Below, in pieces: positions 1-7,548 of a stretch of 15,102 nt of DNA. This DNA is from Candidatus Omnitrophota bacterium (lineage in GTDB: Bacteria; Omnitrophota; Gorgyraeia; Gygaellales; Profunditerraquicolaceae), in assembly GCA_016938245.1 (NCBI GenBank), contig JAFGUY010000067.1:1-15102 (forward strand), in the 5' to 3' direction. The number at the start of each line of letters is the position of its first letter. Position 1 is the first letter of the stretch. Made by a program: the position numbers and the translations under genes. The notes beneath the pieces were generated by a model. That model was given only the letters and a program-made list of their open reading frames with translations. It made no database searches and had not been told where the DNA came from.

Positions 1-1119
1 ACGCTTGCCATAACCTCAAAAGCCAAAAAGTTAAAATCCGAAGGTTTTGATATCGTAAACCTGGCAGCCGGAGAGCCTGATTTTGATACCCCGGATTTTG
101 TAAAAGACGCGGCAGTAGAGGCTATCCGGGCCGGTTTCACCAAATATACCCCTACCACAGGAATACCGGAACTAAAGAAACTCGTATCAGAGAAGTTAAG
201 AAAAGACAACTCTCTAGAGTATGATTCCGGCCAGATAGTAGTCTCCTGCGGAGCAAAGCACAGTATTTTTAACACGCTGTTTGTCCTTATTGACCCGGGC
301 GAAGAAGTATTGATACCTCAACCTTATTGGGTAAGTTACCCGGAGATGGTACGTTTGTGTTCCGGGATCCCGCGCTTTATCAAAACTTTACCGGAAAATA
401 ATTTTAAGATTACTACCCGTCAGCTTAAAGAGCAGTTAAGCTCAAAGACAAAAGTCCTGATTTTAAACACTCCTTCTAATCCTACGGGTTGTGTCTATAC
501 GGAAGATGAATTAAAGGATATAGCCCAGATATGCGTAAAAAATAAAATCTTTGTTATAAGCGACGAGATTTATGAAAAGCTAATCTATGACGGATTAAAA
601 CATTATTCTATCGCCGGGCTTAACAAGGATATTTATGATTTGACCATTATCATAAACGGGCTCTCTAAAAGTTACTCTATGACCGGCTGGCGGATAGGTT
701 ACCTTGCCGCGGCATTTGATATATCGGAAGCGGTTTCAAGGTTGCAGGACCATTCTACCTCTAATCCTAATTCCATAGCCCAAAAAGCCGCTGTCGTTGC
801 TTTAAGTAATAGCCAAGATTTTTTCGGAAAAATAGTAAAGGAGTTTGAAAAAAGAAGAGATTATTGTATGGAGAGGCTAAATAAAATGCCTAAGATTAAG
901 GCTATCTTGCCTTCCGGTGCCTTTTATATATTTTGCGATATCAGTAAGACAAACTTAAAATCACCTGATTTTGCCAACCGCCTCCTGGAAGAGAAATATG
1001 TAAGCCTTATCCCCGGGGATGGATTTGGTGCGAATAGTTACGTGCGTATCAGTTTTGCCACAAGTTTAGAACAGCTTCAAAAGGGGATGGATAGAATTAA
1101 CGAATTCTTAAATGGGTAA
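1..1119 (+). CDS. Aspartate aminotransferase, PLP fold type I (5' end cut by window edge)
   Basis: Class I/II aminotransferase, most like the bacterial aspartate aminotransferases of subgroup I-gamma (named aspB or aspC in different genera). It would interconvert aspartate + 2-oxoglutarate with oxaloacetate + glutamate, using PLP in the cytoplasm. The frame is open from base 1, giving 372 residues; about 15-20 N-terminal residues are outside the window, judging by a family length near 390. The first 310 bases are clearly coding (AAGEPDFDTPDFV; KYTPTTGIPELK), so an internal TTG at 310 is not the start. Visible motifs are SNPTGCVY, the ISDEIYE cofactor-binding strand, the Schiff-base lysine in GLSKSYSMTGWRIGY (codon 667-669), and the C-terminal YVRISFA arginine that binds the substrate carboxylate. 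It overlaps the next gene by 8 bases. Class is sure; exact amino-donor specificity is inferred, although the oxaloacetate-using neighbours favour aspartate. Confidence 0.93.
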   Translation, partial: TLAITSKAKKLKSEGFDIVNLAAGEPDFDTPDFVKDAAVEAIRAGFTKYTPTTGIPELKKLVSEKLRKDNSLEYDSGQIVVSCGAKHSIFNTLFVLIDPGEEVLIPQPYWVSYPEMVRLCSGIPRFIKTLPENNFKITTRQLKEQLSSKTKVLILNTPSNPTGCVYTEDELKDIAQICVKNKIFVISDEIYEKLIYDGLKHYSIAGLNKDIYDLTIIINGLSKSYSMTGWRIGYLAAAFDISEAVSRLQDHSTSNPNSIAQKAAVVALSNSQDFFGKIVKEFEKRRDYCMERLNKMPKIKAILPSGAFYIFCDISKTNLKSPDFANRLLEEKYVSLIPGDGFGANSYVRISFATSLEQLQKGMDRINEFLNG

Positions 1120-2365
1120 AACTATTGCGGAAAAAATATTAAGCGCCCATGCCGGCAAGGACCTCTCTGCCGGCGATTTTGCAGTATGTGCTGTTGATTT
1201 TACCTTTGGCCAGGACGGGACAAGCTCCATTATTATCGATAGAGTTAAAGAGATGGGGTTAAAGGAGCTAAAGACTAAATTTTGCATGGTGATTGATCAT
1301 AGTGCGCCTTCTCCCAGCGAAGGGGTATCGCGCGTTCATAAGAAGATGCGCGATTTTTCAAAAGAGTTTAAAGTTTTGCTATTTGATATCGGTTGCGGCG
1401 TTTGCCATCAGGTTATACCTGAGTCAGGCGAAATTTTGCCGGGAGATTTAGTTTTAGGAGCAGATTCGCATACTTGTACTTACGGGGCACTAGGCGCCTT
1501 TGCTACCGGGGTAGGCTCAACAGACTTAGCCGTTGCTTTAGCTACGGGCAAAAATTGGTTTAAGGTGCCTAAAACTATTAAAATAATAATAAAAGGTAAG
1601 GTTCCAAAGGGTATTTATCCTAAAGATATAGCGCTTTATGTTATTACTAAAATAAAAGCAAACGGAGCAACTTATAAAGCAATAGATTTTTCCGGTGAGG
1701 TTATTGATTATATGGATATGGATGGCCGCTTTACTATCAGTAACATGGTGGTAGAAATGGGGGCAAAGGCCGGATTTATGCCTATTGATAAGATTACCTT
1801 TAATTGGTTTAAATCCGGAGGCGTCAGCCTCTCTAAAATAAAACCGGTTCTCCCCGATTGCAACGCGCAATATGAGTCTGTTTTAGATTTTAATATATCA
1901 ACAATCAATCCCCAAGTTTCTATCCCTCATAGCGTAGATAGTGCCAGGCCGGTTTCAGAATTAAAAGAAGTTAAAATAAACGAAGCATTCTTAGGGACTT
2001 GTACAAATGGCCGCTTGCAAGATTTAAAGGTTGCTGCTAAAATATTACAAGGAAGAAAGGTCGCCCCGGGAGTAAGATTTATTGTGGCTCCGAGTTCCCG
2101 GAAGGTTTTCTTAGATGCATTAAAGTCAGGTTTTGTAGGTAGATTGATTGAGGCAGGCGCGGTTATTGTTGCGCCGGGTTGCGGGCCTTGCGTAGGAACG
2201 CATAACGGCGTACCTGCTGATGGCGAGGTGGTTATATCCAGCGCCAACAGGAATTTTAAGGGAAGAATGGGCAATCCCAATGCTTTAATTTATTTAGCTT
2301 CGCCTGCTACAATAGCTGCTTCAGCACTTAGTGGCTTTATTGCTGATCCGCGGGAATTTTTATAA
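1112..2365 (+). CDS. leuC: LeuC/aconitase-family hydro-lyase, large subunit (probable aconitase or isopropylmalate isomerase)
   Basis: Large catalytic subunit of a two-subunit [4Fe-4S] dehydratase, 417 residues, the short archaeal-type form of the isopropylmalate isomerase/homoaconitase family. Cluster ligands are visible as Cys297 (LGTCTNGR) and Cys357/Cys360 (PGCGPCVG). Other signatures are GADSHTCTYGALGAFATGVGS (residues 116-136), NMVVEMGAK and SANRNFKGRMG. The ATG lies inside the end of the aminotransferase gene with no good ribosome-binding site, so it is probably translated by coupling. Sequence alone does not separate 3-isopropylmalate, homoaconitate and citrate as substrates. The genes that follow are isocitrate and malate dehydrogenase, with no leuA or leuB, so I infer aconitase activity (citrate to isocitrate). 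The symbol marks the family, not a proven leucine role. Its partner subunit is at 3422-3922, separated from it by pilT. Confidence 0.9.
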   Translation: MGKTIAEKILSAHAGKDLSAGDFAVCAVDFTFGQDGTSSIIIDRVKEMGLKELKTKFCMVIDHSAPSPSEGVSRVHKKMRDFSKEFKVLLFDIGCGVCHQVIPESGEILPGDLVLGADSHTCTYGALGAFATGVGSTDLAVALATGKNWFKVPKTIKIIIKGKVPKGIYPKDIALYVITKIKANGATYKAIDFSGEVIDYMDMDGRFTISNMVVEMGAKAGFMPIDKITFNWFKSGGVSLSKIKPVLPDCNAQYESVLDFNISTINPQVSIPHSVDSARPVSELKEVKINEAFLGTCTNGRLQDLKVAAKILQGRKVAPGVRFIVAPSSRKVFLDALKSGFVGRLIEAGAVIVAPGCGPCVGTHNGVPADGEVVISSANRNFKGRMGNPNALIYLASPATIAASALSGFIADPREFL

Positions 2366-2368
2366 AAC

Positions 2369-2373
2369 GGAGG
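2369..2373 (+). promoter_or_regulatory. Ribosome-binding site that sets the pilT start
   Basis: GGAGG lies 5 bases before the ATG at 2379. This decides the start: the longer in-frame reading from a GTG at 2331 would sit inside the upstream gene and has no comparable site. Confidence 0.8.
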
Positions 2374-2378
2374 TAAAA

Positions 2379-3425
2379 ATGGAGATTCGCGATTTATTGC
2401 TTTTGTGCATTAAAAAAGGAGCTTCAGATTTACATTTAACAGAGAATGAGCCTCCGATATTGAGATTTGACGGTAAATTAAGCCGTACGGACATGGAAAT
2501 TATCCAGAAGCAGGATTTGAAAAAAATGATCTATAGTGTTTTAACCAATCCTCAAAAGGAGATGTTCGAGAGGAGTTTAGAATTAGATTTTTCTCTTGCC
2601 TTGCCTGGATTAGATAGGTTCCGGACAAATATACATGTTCAAAGGGGTTCTGTGGAGGCAACCTTTAGGCGCGTTCCTTTAGAGATACCTACTATCGAAG
2701 GCTTAGGCCTTCCTCAAATAATAACTGACCTTGCCCGTAAACCCAATGGATTAGTTTTGGTTACCGGTCCTACAGGGATGGGCAAGACTACTACTTTGGC
2801 GGCGATGATTAACTTAATTAATAATGAGAGGGAGTCTCTTGTTATTTGCATCGAGGACCCGATAGAGTTTATTTTTAAAAATAATAAGAGTATTATTAAG
2901 CAGAGAGAGGTATATTCAGATACGCATTCATTTGCCGAGGCATTGAGGCATGCGCTAAGGCAGGACCCTAATGTTATCGTTGTAGGAGAGATGCGTGATT
3001 TAGAGACTATCTCTACTGCTTTAACTGCTGCAGAGACCGGGCATCTGGTTTTAGCTACTCTGCATACTCCGGATGCTCCGCAGACTATATCAAGGATTAT
3101 CGATGTTTTTCCCCCTCATCAGCAACAGCAGGTTAAACTTCAACTAGCTGATTCTCTTCAGGGAGTAGTTTCGCAGTTATTGCTTCCTAATGCATCCGGA
3201 AGCGGAAGGGTTCTTGCTACAGAGATTATGATGGCTACCTCCGGTATAAGAAATCTTATCCGTGAGCAGAAGATTGAACAAATTCCTACCCTTATGCAGA
3301 CAGGCTCGCAATACGGCATGTGCACAATGGATAAATCGCTTAAGGAATTAACCCAAAAAGGGTTAATTAATATTGATATAGCGCTCTCTAAGGTAAAAAA
3401 TTCCGAGGAATTCAAACAGTTATGA
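2379..3425 (+). CDS. pilT: PilT, type IV pilus retraction / twitching motility ATPase
   Basis: Cytoplasmic hexameric secretion-type ATPase that powers pilus retraction. From the ATG at 2379 it has 348 residues, the usual PilT length. In order: an N-terminal PAS-like domain (KKGASDLHLTENEPPILRFDGKL), Walker A GPTGMGKTTT near residues 130-139, an acidic box (VICIEDPIEF), Walker B VIVVGEMRD, the histidine box GHLVLATLHT, and a C-terminal GIRNLIREQK. This last segment matches the AIRNLIRE motif that marks PilT and is needed for retraction, so this is PilT rather than the assembly ATPase PilB. No other pilus gene is in the window. Its place is odd: it sits between the two subunit genes of the dehydratase and overlaps the small-subunit gene by 4 bases (ATGA), so it must be translated with metabolic enzymes. 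Confidence 0.95.
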   Translation: MEIRDLLLLCIKKGASDLHLTENEPPILRFDGKLSRTDMEIIQKQDLKKMIYSVLTNPQKEMFERSLELDFSLALPGLDRFRTNIHVQRGSVEATFRRVPLEIPTIEGLGLPQIITDLARKPNGLVLVTGPTGMGKTTTLAAMINLINNERESLVICIEDPIEFIFKNNKSIIKQREVYSDTHSFAEALRHALRQDPNVIVVGEMRDLETISTALTAAETGHLVLATLHTPDAPQTISRIIDVFPPHQQQQVKLQLADSLQGVVSQLLLPNASGSGRVLATEIMMATSGIRNLIREQKIEQIPTLMQTGSQYGMCTMDKSLKELTQKGLINIDIALSKVKNSEEFKQL

Positions 3426-3922
3426 GGATTGAGGGCAAAGCTATAAAGCTGGGAGATAATATTAACACGGATTTTATTATCTCCGGAAGGTATAAGTTTG
3501 CGATTACCGACATAAAAGAGTTAGCCAAGCATCTTATGGAGGATATCGACCCGAATTTTACTTCCAAGATTACTTTTGGCAAGTCCGTAATCGCAGCAGG
3601 CGATAATTTTGGCATGGGTTCTTCGCGTGAACAGGCGCCTTTAGTAATAAAGGAATCCGGGATTGCAGTTATTTTAGCTAAGAGCTTTGCGCGCATATTC
3701 TACCGCAATGCCTTTAATATAGGATTGTGCCTGATTGAAACCGATACCGACAAGATTAACGAAAGCGATATGCTGGATATTGATTTAGATAAAGGTATCA
3801 TTAGAAATACTACTAAGGATATAAATCTTGAGATTAAACCATTACCCGGTTTTATGCAGGAATTATTAAAAGAAGGCGGGATTATTAATTATCTTAGAAA
3901 ATACAAAGTGTTAAAAGTCTAA
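3422..3922 (+). CDS. leuD: LeuD/aconitase-family hydro-lyase, small (swivel) subunit
   Basis: Swivel-domain partner of the large subunit at 1112-2365; 166 residues, the short archaeal-type length. Visible motifs are GDNINTDFIISGRY (11-24) and FGMGSSREQAP (63-73), which holds the substrate-binding SSRE, then AKSFARIFYRNAFNIGL (86-102). The four residues 24-27, which in the Methanocaldococcus enzymes I recall as YLRT for homoaconitase and YLVY for isopropylmalate isomerase, are YKFA here. That loop therefore gives no clean match to either specificity. The ATGA overlap with pilT implies coupled translation, and isocitrate dehydrogenase starts on the base after its stop. I infer it completes an aconitase; an isopropylmalate or homoaconitate role cannot be excluded. 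The symbol marks the family. Confidence 0.9.
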   Translation: MRIEGKAIKLGDNINTDFIISGRYKFAITDIKELAKHLMEDIDPNFTSKITFGKSVIAAGDNFGMGSSREQAPLVIKESGIAVILAKSFARIFYRNAFNIGLCLIETDTDKINESDMLDIDLDKGIIRNTTKDINLEIKPLPGFMQELLKEGGIINYLRKYKVLKV

Positions 3923-5011
3923 ATGACACACAGAATAACCCTTATTCCCGGAGATGGAATCGGCCCTGAAGTGACCAAAGCGGCGCAAAGATGCGTTGAG
4001 GCTACAGGGGTAGCAATTGAGTGGGAAGAGGCCATTGCCGGATCTTACGCCCTTAAAGCTACCGGAGAACTTCTGCCAAAAAGTACTTTAGAATCAATTA
4101 AAAAAAATAAGGTTGCTTTAAAAGGCCCGATTGTAACGCCAATAGGGAAGGGTTTCAGGTCAGTTAATGTAGGGATAAGGCAGGCACTTAATCTTTATGC
4201 CTGCGTCAGGCCGGCTAAGTCTTATCCCGGGGTAAAGAGCAACTATAAAGATATAGATTTAGTGATTATCAGGGAAAATAGCGAAGACCTTTATGCGGGG
4301 ATAGAGTTTGAAGAAGGGCTTAAAGAGACTAAAGAGTTAATTCAAAGAATAGAGGTTTTAAGCAATAAACAGATCCGTCCTGATTCCGGGGTATCGATTA
4401 AGCCGATATCCGGGTTTGCTTCAAAGAGGATAGTGAAATTCGCCTTTGAATATGCCTTAAAACATAACCGCAAGAAAGTAACCGCCGTACATAAGGCCAA
4501 TATTATGAAATTTACCGACGGGCTTTTCTTGCAATCTGCCAGGGAAGTAGCAAGAGATTATGAGGGCAGGGTGAATTTTGAGGAAACGATAGTAGATAAT
4601 ATGAGCATGCAACTTGTGCAAAAGCCGCACAATTATGACCTTTTAGTTCTACCAAATCTTTACGGGGACATAATTTCGGATCTTTGCGCCGGATTAATCG
4701 GAGGGTTAGGGATTGCCCCGGGAGCAAATATCGGAGACGGTATCGCGGTATTCGAAGCGGTGCATGGTTCTGCCCCTAAATACAGTGGTTTAAATAAAGT
4801 AAATCCTACGGCGATGATACTTTCTGCAGTGCTTATGCTGGACTATTTGAATGAGAAAAAGGCAGCTTTAAAGCTGGAGGATGCAGTTAAAAGAGTTATA
4901 GCAGAAGGAATTGACGTAACCTACGATTTTAAAGCCAATCCCAATGACCCTCAGGCAGTAGGCACTCAGGAAATGGCCGATGCTGTTATTAAGAAATTAA
5001 CTAAGGTTTAA
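3923..5011 (+). CDS. icd: Isocitrate dehydrogenase, short homotetramer/homodimer type
   Basis: Beta-decarboxylating dehydrogenase converting isocitrate to 2-oxoglutarate + CO2; 362 residues. The substrate loop reads RSVNVGIRQALNLYACVRP (residues 79-97). Ser80 and Asn82 correspond to E. coli Ser113 and Asn115, which select isocitrate, and the isopropylmalate dehydrogenase pattern is absent. Further catalytic features are IIRENSEDLYAG (Arg117, Tyr124), VHKANIMK (Lys191), Asp225 in TIVDNM, and Asp249/Asp253 in LYGDIISD. At the cofactor site HGSAPKYSG, Lys286 and Tyr287 correspond to E. coli Lys344 and Tyr345, which bind the 2'-phosphate of NADP. Tyr334 matches Tyr391, but the Arg395 position is Ala. 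NADP preference is therefore likely but not certain. The ATG follows the upstream stop directly with no clear ribosome-binding site. Homoisocitrate dehydrogenase is the main alternative. Confidence 0.92.
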   Translation: MTHRITLIPGDGIGPEVTKAAQRCVEATGVAIEWEEAIAGSYALKATGELLPKSTLESIKKNKVALKGPIVTPIGKGFRSVNVGIRQALNLYACVRPAKSYPGVKSNYKDIDLVIIRENSEDLYAGIEFEEGLKETKELIQRIEVLSNKQIRPDSGVSIKPISGFASKRIVKFAFEYALKHNRKKVTAVHKANIMKFTDGLFLQSAREVARDYEGRVNFEETIVDNMSMQLVQKPHNYDLLVLPNLYGDIISDLCAGLIGGLGIAPGANIGDGIAVFEAVHGSAPKYSGLNKVNPTAMILSAVLMLDYLNEKKAALKLEDAVKRVIAEGIDVTYDFKANPNDPQAVGTQEMADAVIKKLTKV

Positions 5012-5015
5012 AGGA

Positions 5016-5942
5016 ATGAAGATAGCAATAATCGGAGCAGGCAATGTAGGGAGTCTTACCGCGATGCGCCTTGCGCAGGCATCTTTAGGCGATATTGTTC
5101 TGGTTGATATTGCTAAGGGGCTGGCATTGGGCAAATCTTTGGATTTAGAAGATGCCCGCCCGATTTTAAATAATGATTATAAAATTAAAGGTACTGAAGA
5201 TATAGCTAATATTAAGGATTCGGATATAGTAGTTATTACTGCGGGCCTTGCGCGTAAGCCCGGCATGACCAGGGAAGACCTTCTGTTAAAGAATTCGCAA
5301 ATACTAAAGGATATATCCTTTAGTATAAAATTGCTTGCTCCTTGTGCAATAGTTATTGTGGTTACTAATCCTTTAGACCTTATGACCTATTTTGTTTTGA
5401 AGGTAACAGGTTTTAAAAGGAACAAAGTATTCGGTATGGGTATAAGCCTGGACGCAGCAAGGTTTGCTAATATAATCGCCCAAGAATTCGAATTATCGGT
5501 TAATGATATTGAAGCGGTAGTTATCGGGGCCCACGGAGAAGCAATGCTTCCTTTGGCAAGGCATACCAGAGTAAAAGGCATAGCTTTAGATGAATTCGCA
5601 GGCAAAGATAAAACAGGCTTACTCGTGAATAAAACTGTAAACAGGGGTGCTGAAATCGTTGCTGCTTTAGGGACGGGAAGCGCTTTTTTCGCTCCTTCTG
5701 CGGCAATAGCGCAAATAGTAAACGCTATAGCTAAGGATGAAAAGAGGGTTATGGGGGTTTGTGCTTACCTAGAGGGAGAATATGCAATAAAAGGTATTTG
5801 TATAGGAGTACCCTGTAAGTTAGGAAAAAACGGAATCGAGGATATTATTGAACTAGATTTAAATAAAGAAGAGGCGAAGGTTCTTAAGGAATCGGCTGAT
5901 TATATTTCCGGGTTTATTAAAGGGCTTCCATGTATGATTTAG
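5016..5942 (+). CDS. mdh: Malate dehydrogenase (NAD-dependent, LDH-like MDH)
   Basis: Interconverts malate and oxaloacetate; 308 residues, normal for the LDH-like bacterial form. The N-terminal Rossmann fold starts GAGNVGSLTAMRLA, and strand two ends in Asp31 (VLVDIAKG), which favours NAD. The mobile loop reads GLARKPGMTREDLL. Arg80, at the position that separates malate from lactate dehydrogenase (Gln in LDH), indicates malate. The rest of the active site is visible: Arg86, Asn118 in TNPLDLMTY, Asp/Arg in SLDAARF (145-150) and catalytic His173 in GAHGEAMLPL. AAGG at 5003-5006 serves as ribosome-binding site inside the end of icd. It overlaps the lpd gene by 13 bases. With the aminotransferase and isocitrate dehydrogenase of the same operon it links oxaloacetate, aspartate and 2-oxoglutarate pools. 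Confidence 0.95.
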   Translation: MKIAIIGAGNVGSLTAMRLAQASLGDIVLVDIAKGLALGKSLDLEDARPILNNDYKIKGTEDIANIKDSDIVVITAGLARKPGMTREDLLLKNSQILKDISFSIKLLAPCAIVIVVTNPLDLMTYFVLKVTGFKRNKVFGMGISLDAARFANIIAQEFELSVNDIEAVVIGAHGEAMLPLARHTRVKGIALDEFAGKDKTGLLVNKTVNRGAEIVAALGTGSAFFAPSAAIAQIVNAIAKDEKRVMGVCAYLEGEYAIKGICIGVPCKLGKNGIEDIIELDLNKEEAKVLKESADYISGFIKGLPCMI

Positions 5943-7231
5943 CAATCATCGGCGCAGGCTGGGCAGGTTTTAACGCCTGTATAAGGGCTAAAGAATTAAA
6001 CTTAAAAGTAGCCTTAATCGAGAAAGCAGAAATAGGGGGGACCTGCCTAAATTTAGGATGCATACCTACCAAGGCATTAATACACTCTGCAAAAATATTT
6101 AACCTCGCCAAGGAATCTTCTGATTTCGGAGTTGAAAGCGTAAGCCCTACCCTGAATTTTGTAAAAGTTACGGAAAGAAAGAATAGGATTATAGATAATC
6201 TGCGTTCCGGGATGCGTTTTATGCTCAAGGGCGTTGATTTATTTAATGCCGAAGCTAAAATTATTTCTCCTTGCCAGGTGGATATAGGAGGCAAGATTAT
6301 TGAGACTAAATCCATACTTTTAGCTACCGGATCTTCACCTTTAAAGTTAGACCAGTATAAGTTTGACGGTAAAAAAATAATTTCAAGTAACGAGGCTATA
6401 TCTTTGAGAAAAATACCATCCTCGCTGTTAATAATAGGCGGTGGCGTTATTGGATGCGAATTTGCGAGTTTATTTTCCGCCTTCGGAACAGAGGTTACCA
6501 TAATTGAGAAGATGCCGCGGCTTCTTTGGGGTGAAGATAGCGATATAACCGGGAGGCTGGAAGCGTCTTTTAGAAAAAAAGGGATTAAAATAAATACCGG
6601 AGCTAATCGCTTTGATGTTTCTAACGGGGTAAATCAGGATAGTTTTGATTTTATTTTAGTTAGCGTCGGAAGGGCTCCTCATGGCGATATACCCGGCCTT
6701 GGTAAGATCGGCGTAAAATTAGAAAAGGGCAGGGTTATAACCGATAATTTCCTTAAGACTAATATTGATAATATTTATGCTGCAGGAGATTGTACGGGAG
6801 GGGTTATGCTTGCGCATTTTGCGGGTTATCAGGGTCGCCTTGCCGCAGAGAATATCTCCGGGAAAATTGGTCTTAAGAAAAAGAACTCTTCCGGTATCCC
6901 TAATTGTATTTTTACTGATCCTGAGGTTGCTTCCGTAGGTTTAACGCAGGAAAAGGCAGTAAAAGAAGGAATTGATGTAGAAGTTAAAAAGTTTGATTTT
7001 ATGGGTTTAGGGGCAGCGCGCATACTAAATGAGCCGCAAGGGCTTTTAAAGATAGTCTCGGATAAGAAAGATAACGCGGTTTTAGGCGCATCTATAATCG
7101 GGCCTAAAGCAACTGAAATAATAGGAATTCTAACTTTAGCTGTCTCCTGTCGTCTCAGAGTTGAAGATTTACGCTCTGCTATATTTGCGCATCCAACCAT
7201 AAGCGAAGCCATAAGCGAAGCTTTAAGATAG
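5930..7231 (+). CDS. lpdA: Dihydrolipoamide dehydrogenase (E3)
   Basis: FAD-dependent pyridine nucleotide-disulfide oxidoreductase that re-oxidises dihydrolipoyl groups with NAD; 433 residues, somewhat shorter than the usual 460-480. The FAD-binding GAGWAGFNA is near residue 8. The redox disulfide is GGTCLNLGCIPTK (Cys39, Cys44; the CxxxxC spacing of dihydrolipoamide dehydrogenase). The NAD-binding segment is IIGGGVIGCEFAS with an acidic residue at the end of the next strand (IIEKMPR), and the second FAD contact is IYAAGDCTGG. The C-terminal FAHPTISEA supplies the catalytic pair His421-Glu426. Mercuric or glutathione reductases are excluded by the HPT-SEA end and lack of their extra domains. 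No E1 or E2 genes are near; its apparent partner is the lipoyl domain gene directly downstream. AAAGGG about 6 bases before the ATG, inside mdh, supports this start. Confidence 0.94.
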   Translation: MYDLAIIGAGWAGFNACIRAKELNLKVALIEKAEIGGTCLNLGCIPTKALIHSAKIFNLAKESSDFGVESVSPTLNFVKVTERKNRIIDNLRSGMRFMLKGVDLFNAEAKIISPCQVDIGGKIIETKSILLATGSSPLKLDQYKFDGKKIISSNEAISLRKIPSSLLIIGGGVIGCEFASLFSAFGTEVTIIEKMPRLLWGEDSDITGRLEASFRKKGIKINTGANRFDVSNGVNQDSFDFILVSVGRAPHGDIPGLGKIGVKLEKGRVITDNFLKTNIDNIYAAGDCTGGVMLAHFAGYQGRLAAENISGKIGLKKKNSSGIPNCIFTDPEVASVGLTQEKAVKEGIDVEVKKFDFMGLGAARILNEPQGLLKIVSDKKDNAVLGASIIGPKATEIIGILTLAVSCRLRVEDLRSAIFAHPTISEAISEALR

Positions 7232-7257
7232 AGAATAGTCTAATTCGGAGGTTTATT

Positions 7258-7503
7258 ATGGTTAAAGTAATTTTACCAGAACTCGGAGAAGGGATTAAGA
7301 AGGCTACAGTCTCCTACTGGTTTTTTAAGGCAGGAGAAAAAGTAGGAGAGAAAGATGACTTGGTAGAGTTAACTACAGATAAGGCAACCTTTAATTTGCC
7401 CAGCCCTTGCCAAGGGGTTATTAGCGAGATTCTGATTCCGGAAGGAGAAGACGCCCAAATCGGCCAAACTTTAGGGCTTATACAGGAAGAGCTAAAATCT
7501 TGA
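7258..7503 (+). CDS. Free-standing lipoyl (biotinyl/lipoyl-attachment) domain protein
   Basis: An 81-residue protein that is essentially one lipoyl domain of the 2-oxoacid dehydrogenase E2 type. It opens VKVILPELGEGI, as E2 proteins do, and the attachment hairpin ELTTDKATFNLPSP places the modified lysine at Lys42. The second half (GVISEILIPEGEDAQIGQTLGLI) completes the two-fold barrel. There is no E1/E3-binding segment and no catalytic acyltransferase domain; the stop is clean at 7501-7503, so this is not an obvious truncation by frameshift. It is shorter than glycine-cleavage H protein and has the E2-type DKA motif, so GcvH is unlikely. CGGAGG at 7246-7251, 6 bases before the ATG, is a strong ribosome-binding site. 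It lies 26 bases after the dihydrolipoamide dehydrogenase gene. I infer a lipoyl carrier for that enzyme; its acyl or redox partner is not in the window. Confidence 0.88.
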   Translation: MVKVILPELGEGIKKATVSYWFFKAGEKVGEKDDLVELTTDKATFNLPSPCQGVISEILIPEGEDAQIGQTLGLIQEELKS

Positions 7504-7528
7504 CAATGTATGCTATTTTGTTAGTATA
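7500..7528 (+). promoter_or_regulatory. Putative sigma-70-type promoter for the HD-GYP/envelope run
   Basis: A perfect -35 TTGACA at 7500-7505 overlaps the TGA stop of the lipoyl gene. A -10 candidate TAGTAT lies at 7522-7527 with a 16-base spacer (AGTATA with 17). Transcription would begin about 7535, leaving a short leader before the ATG at 7549, with AAGGGA at 7535-7540 as ribosome-binding site. The -10 match is only partial. Confidence 0.4.
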
Positions 7529-7548
7529 TGTTTTAAGGGAAAATAAAT

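Noticed and set aside
2331..2378. Longer PilT starting at GTG 2331
   Set aside because: The extra 16 residues do not resemble PilT, overlap the upstream gene and lack a ribosome-binding site, while GGAGG precedes ATG 2379.
5917..6501. 194-residue open frame on the - strand
   Set aside because: It lies opposite the start of the dihydrolipoamide dehydrogenase gene, which has all its motifs on the + strand. The - strand protein has no recognisable family and is a codon-bias shadow.
7197..7222. Tandem copy of CATAAGCGAAGC
   Set aside because: It encodes ISEAISEA at the normal C-terminus of dihydrolipoamide dehydrogenase; a coding coincidence rather than a repeat element.
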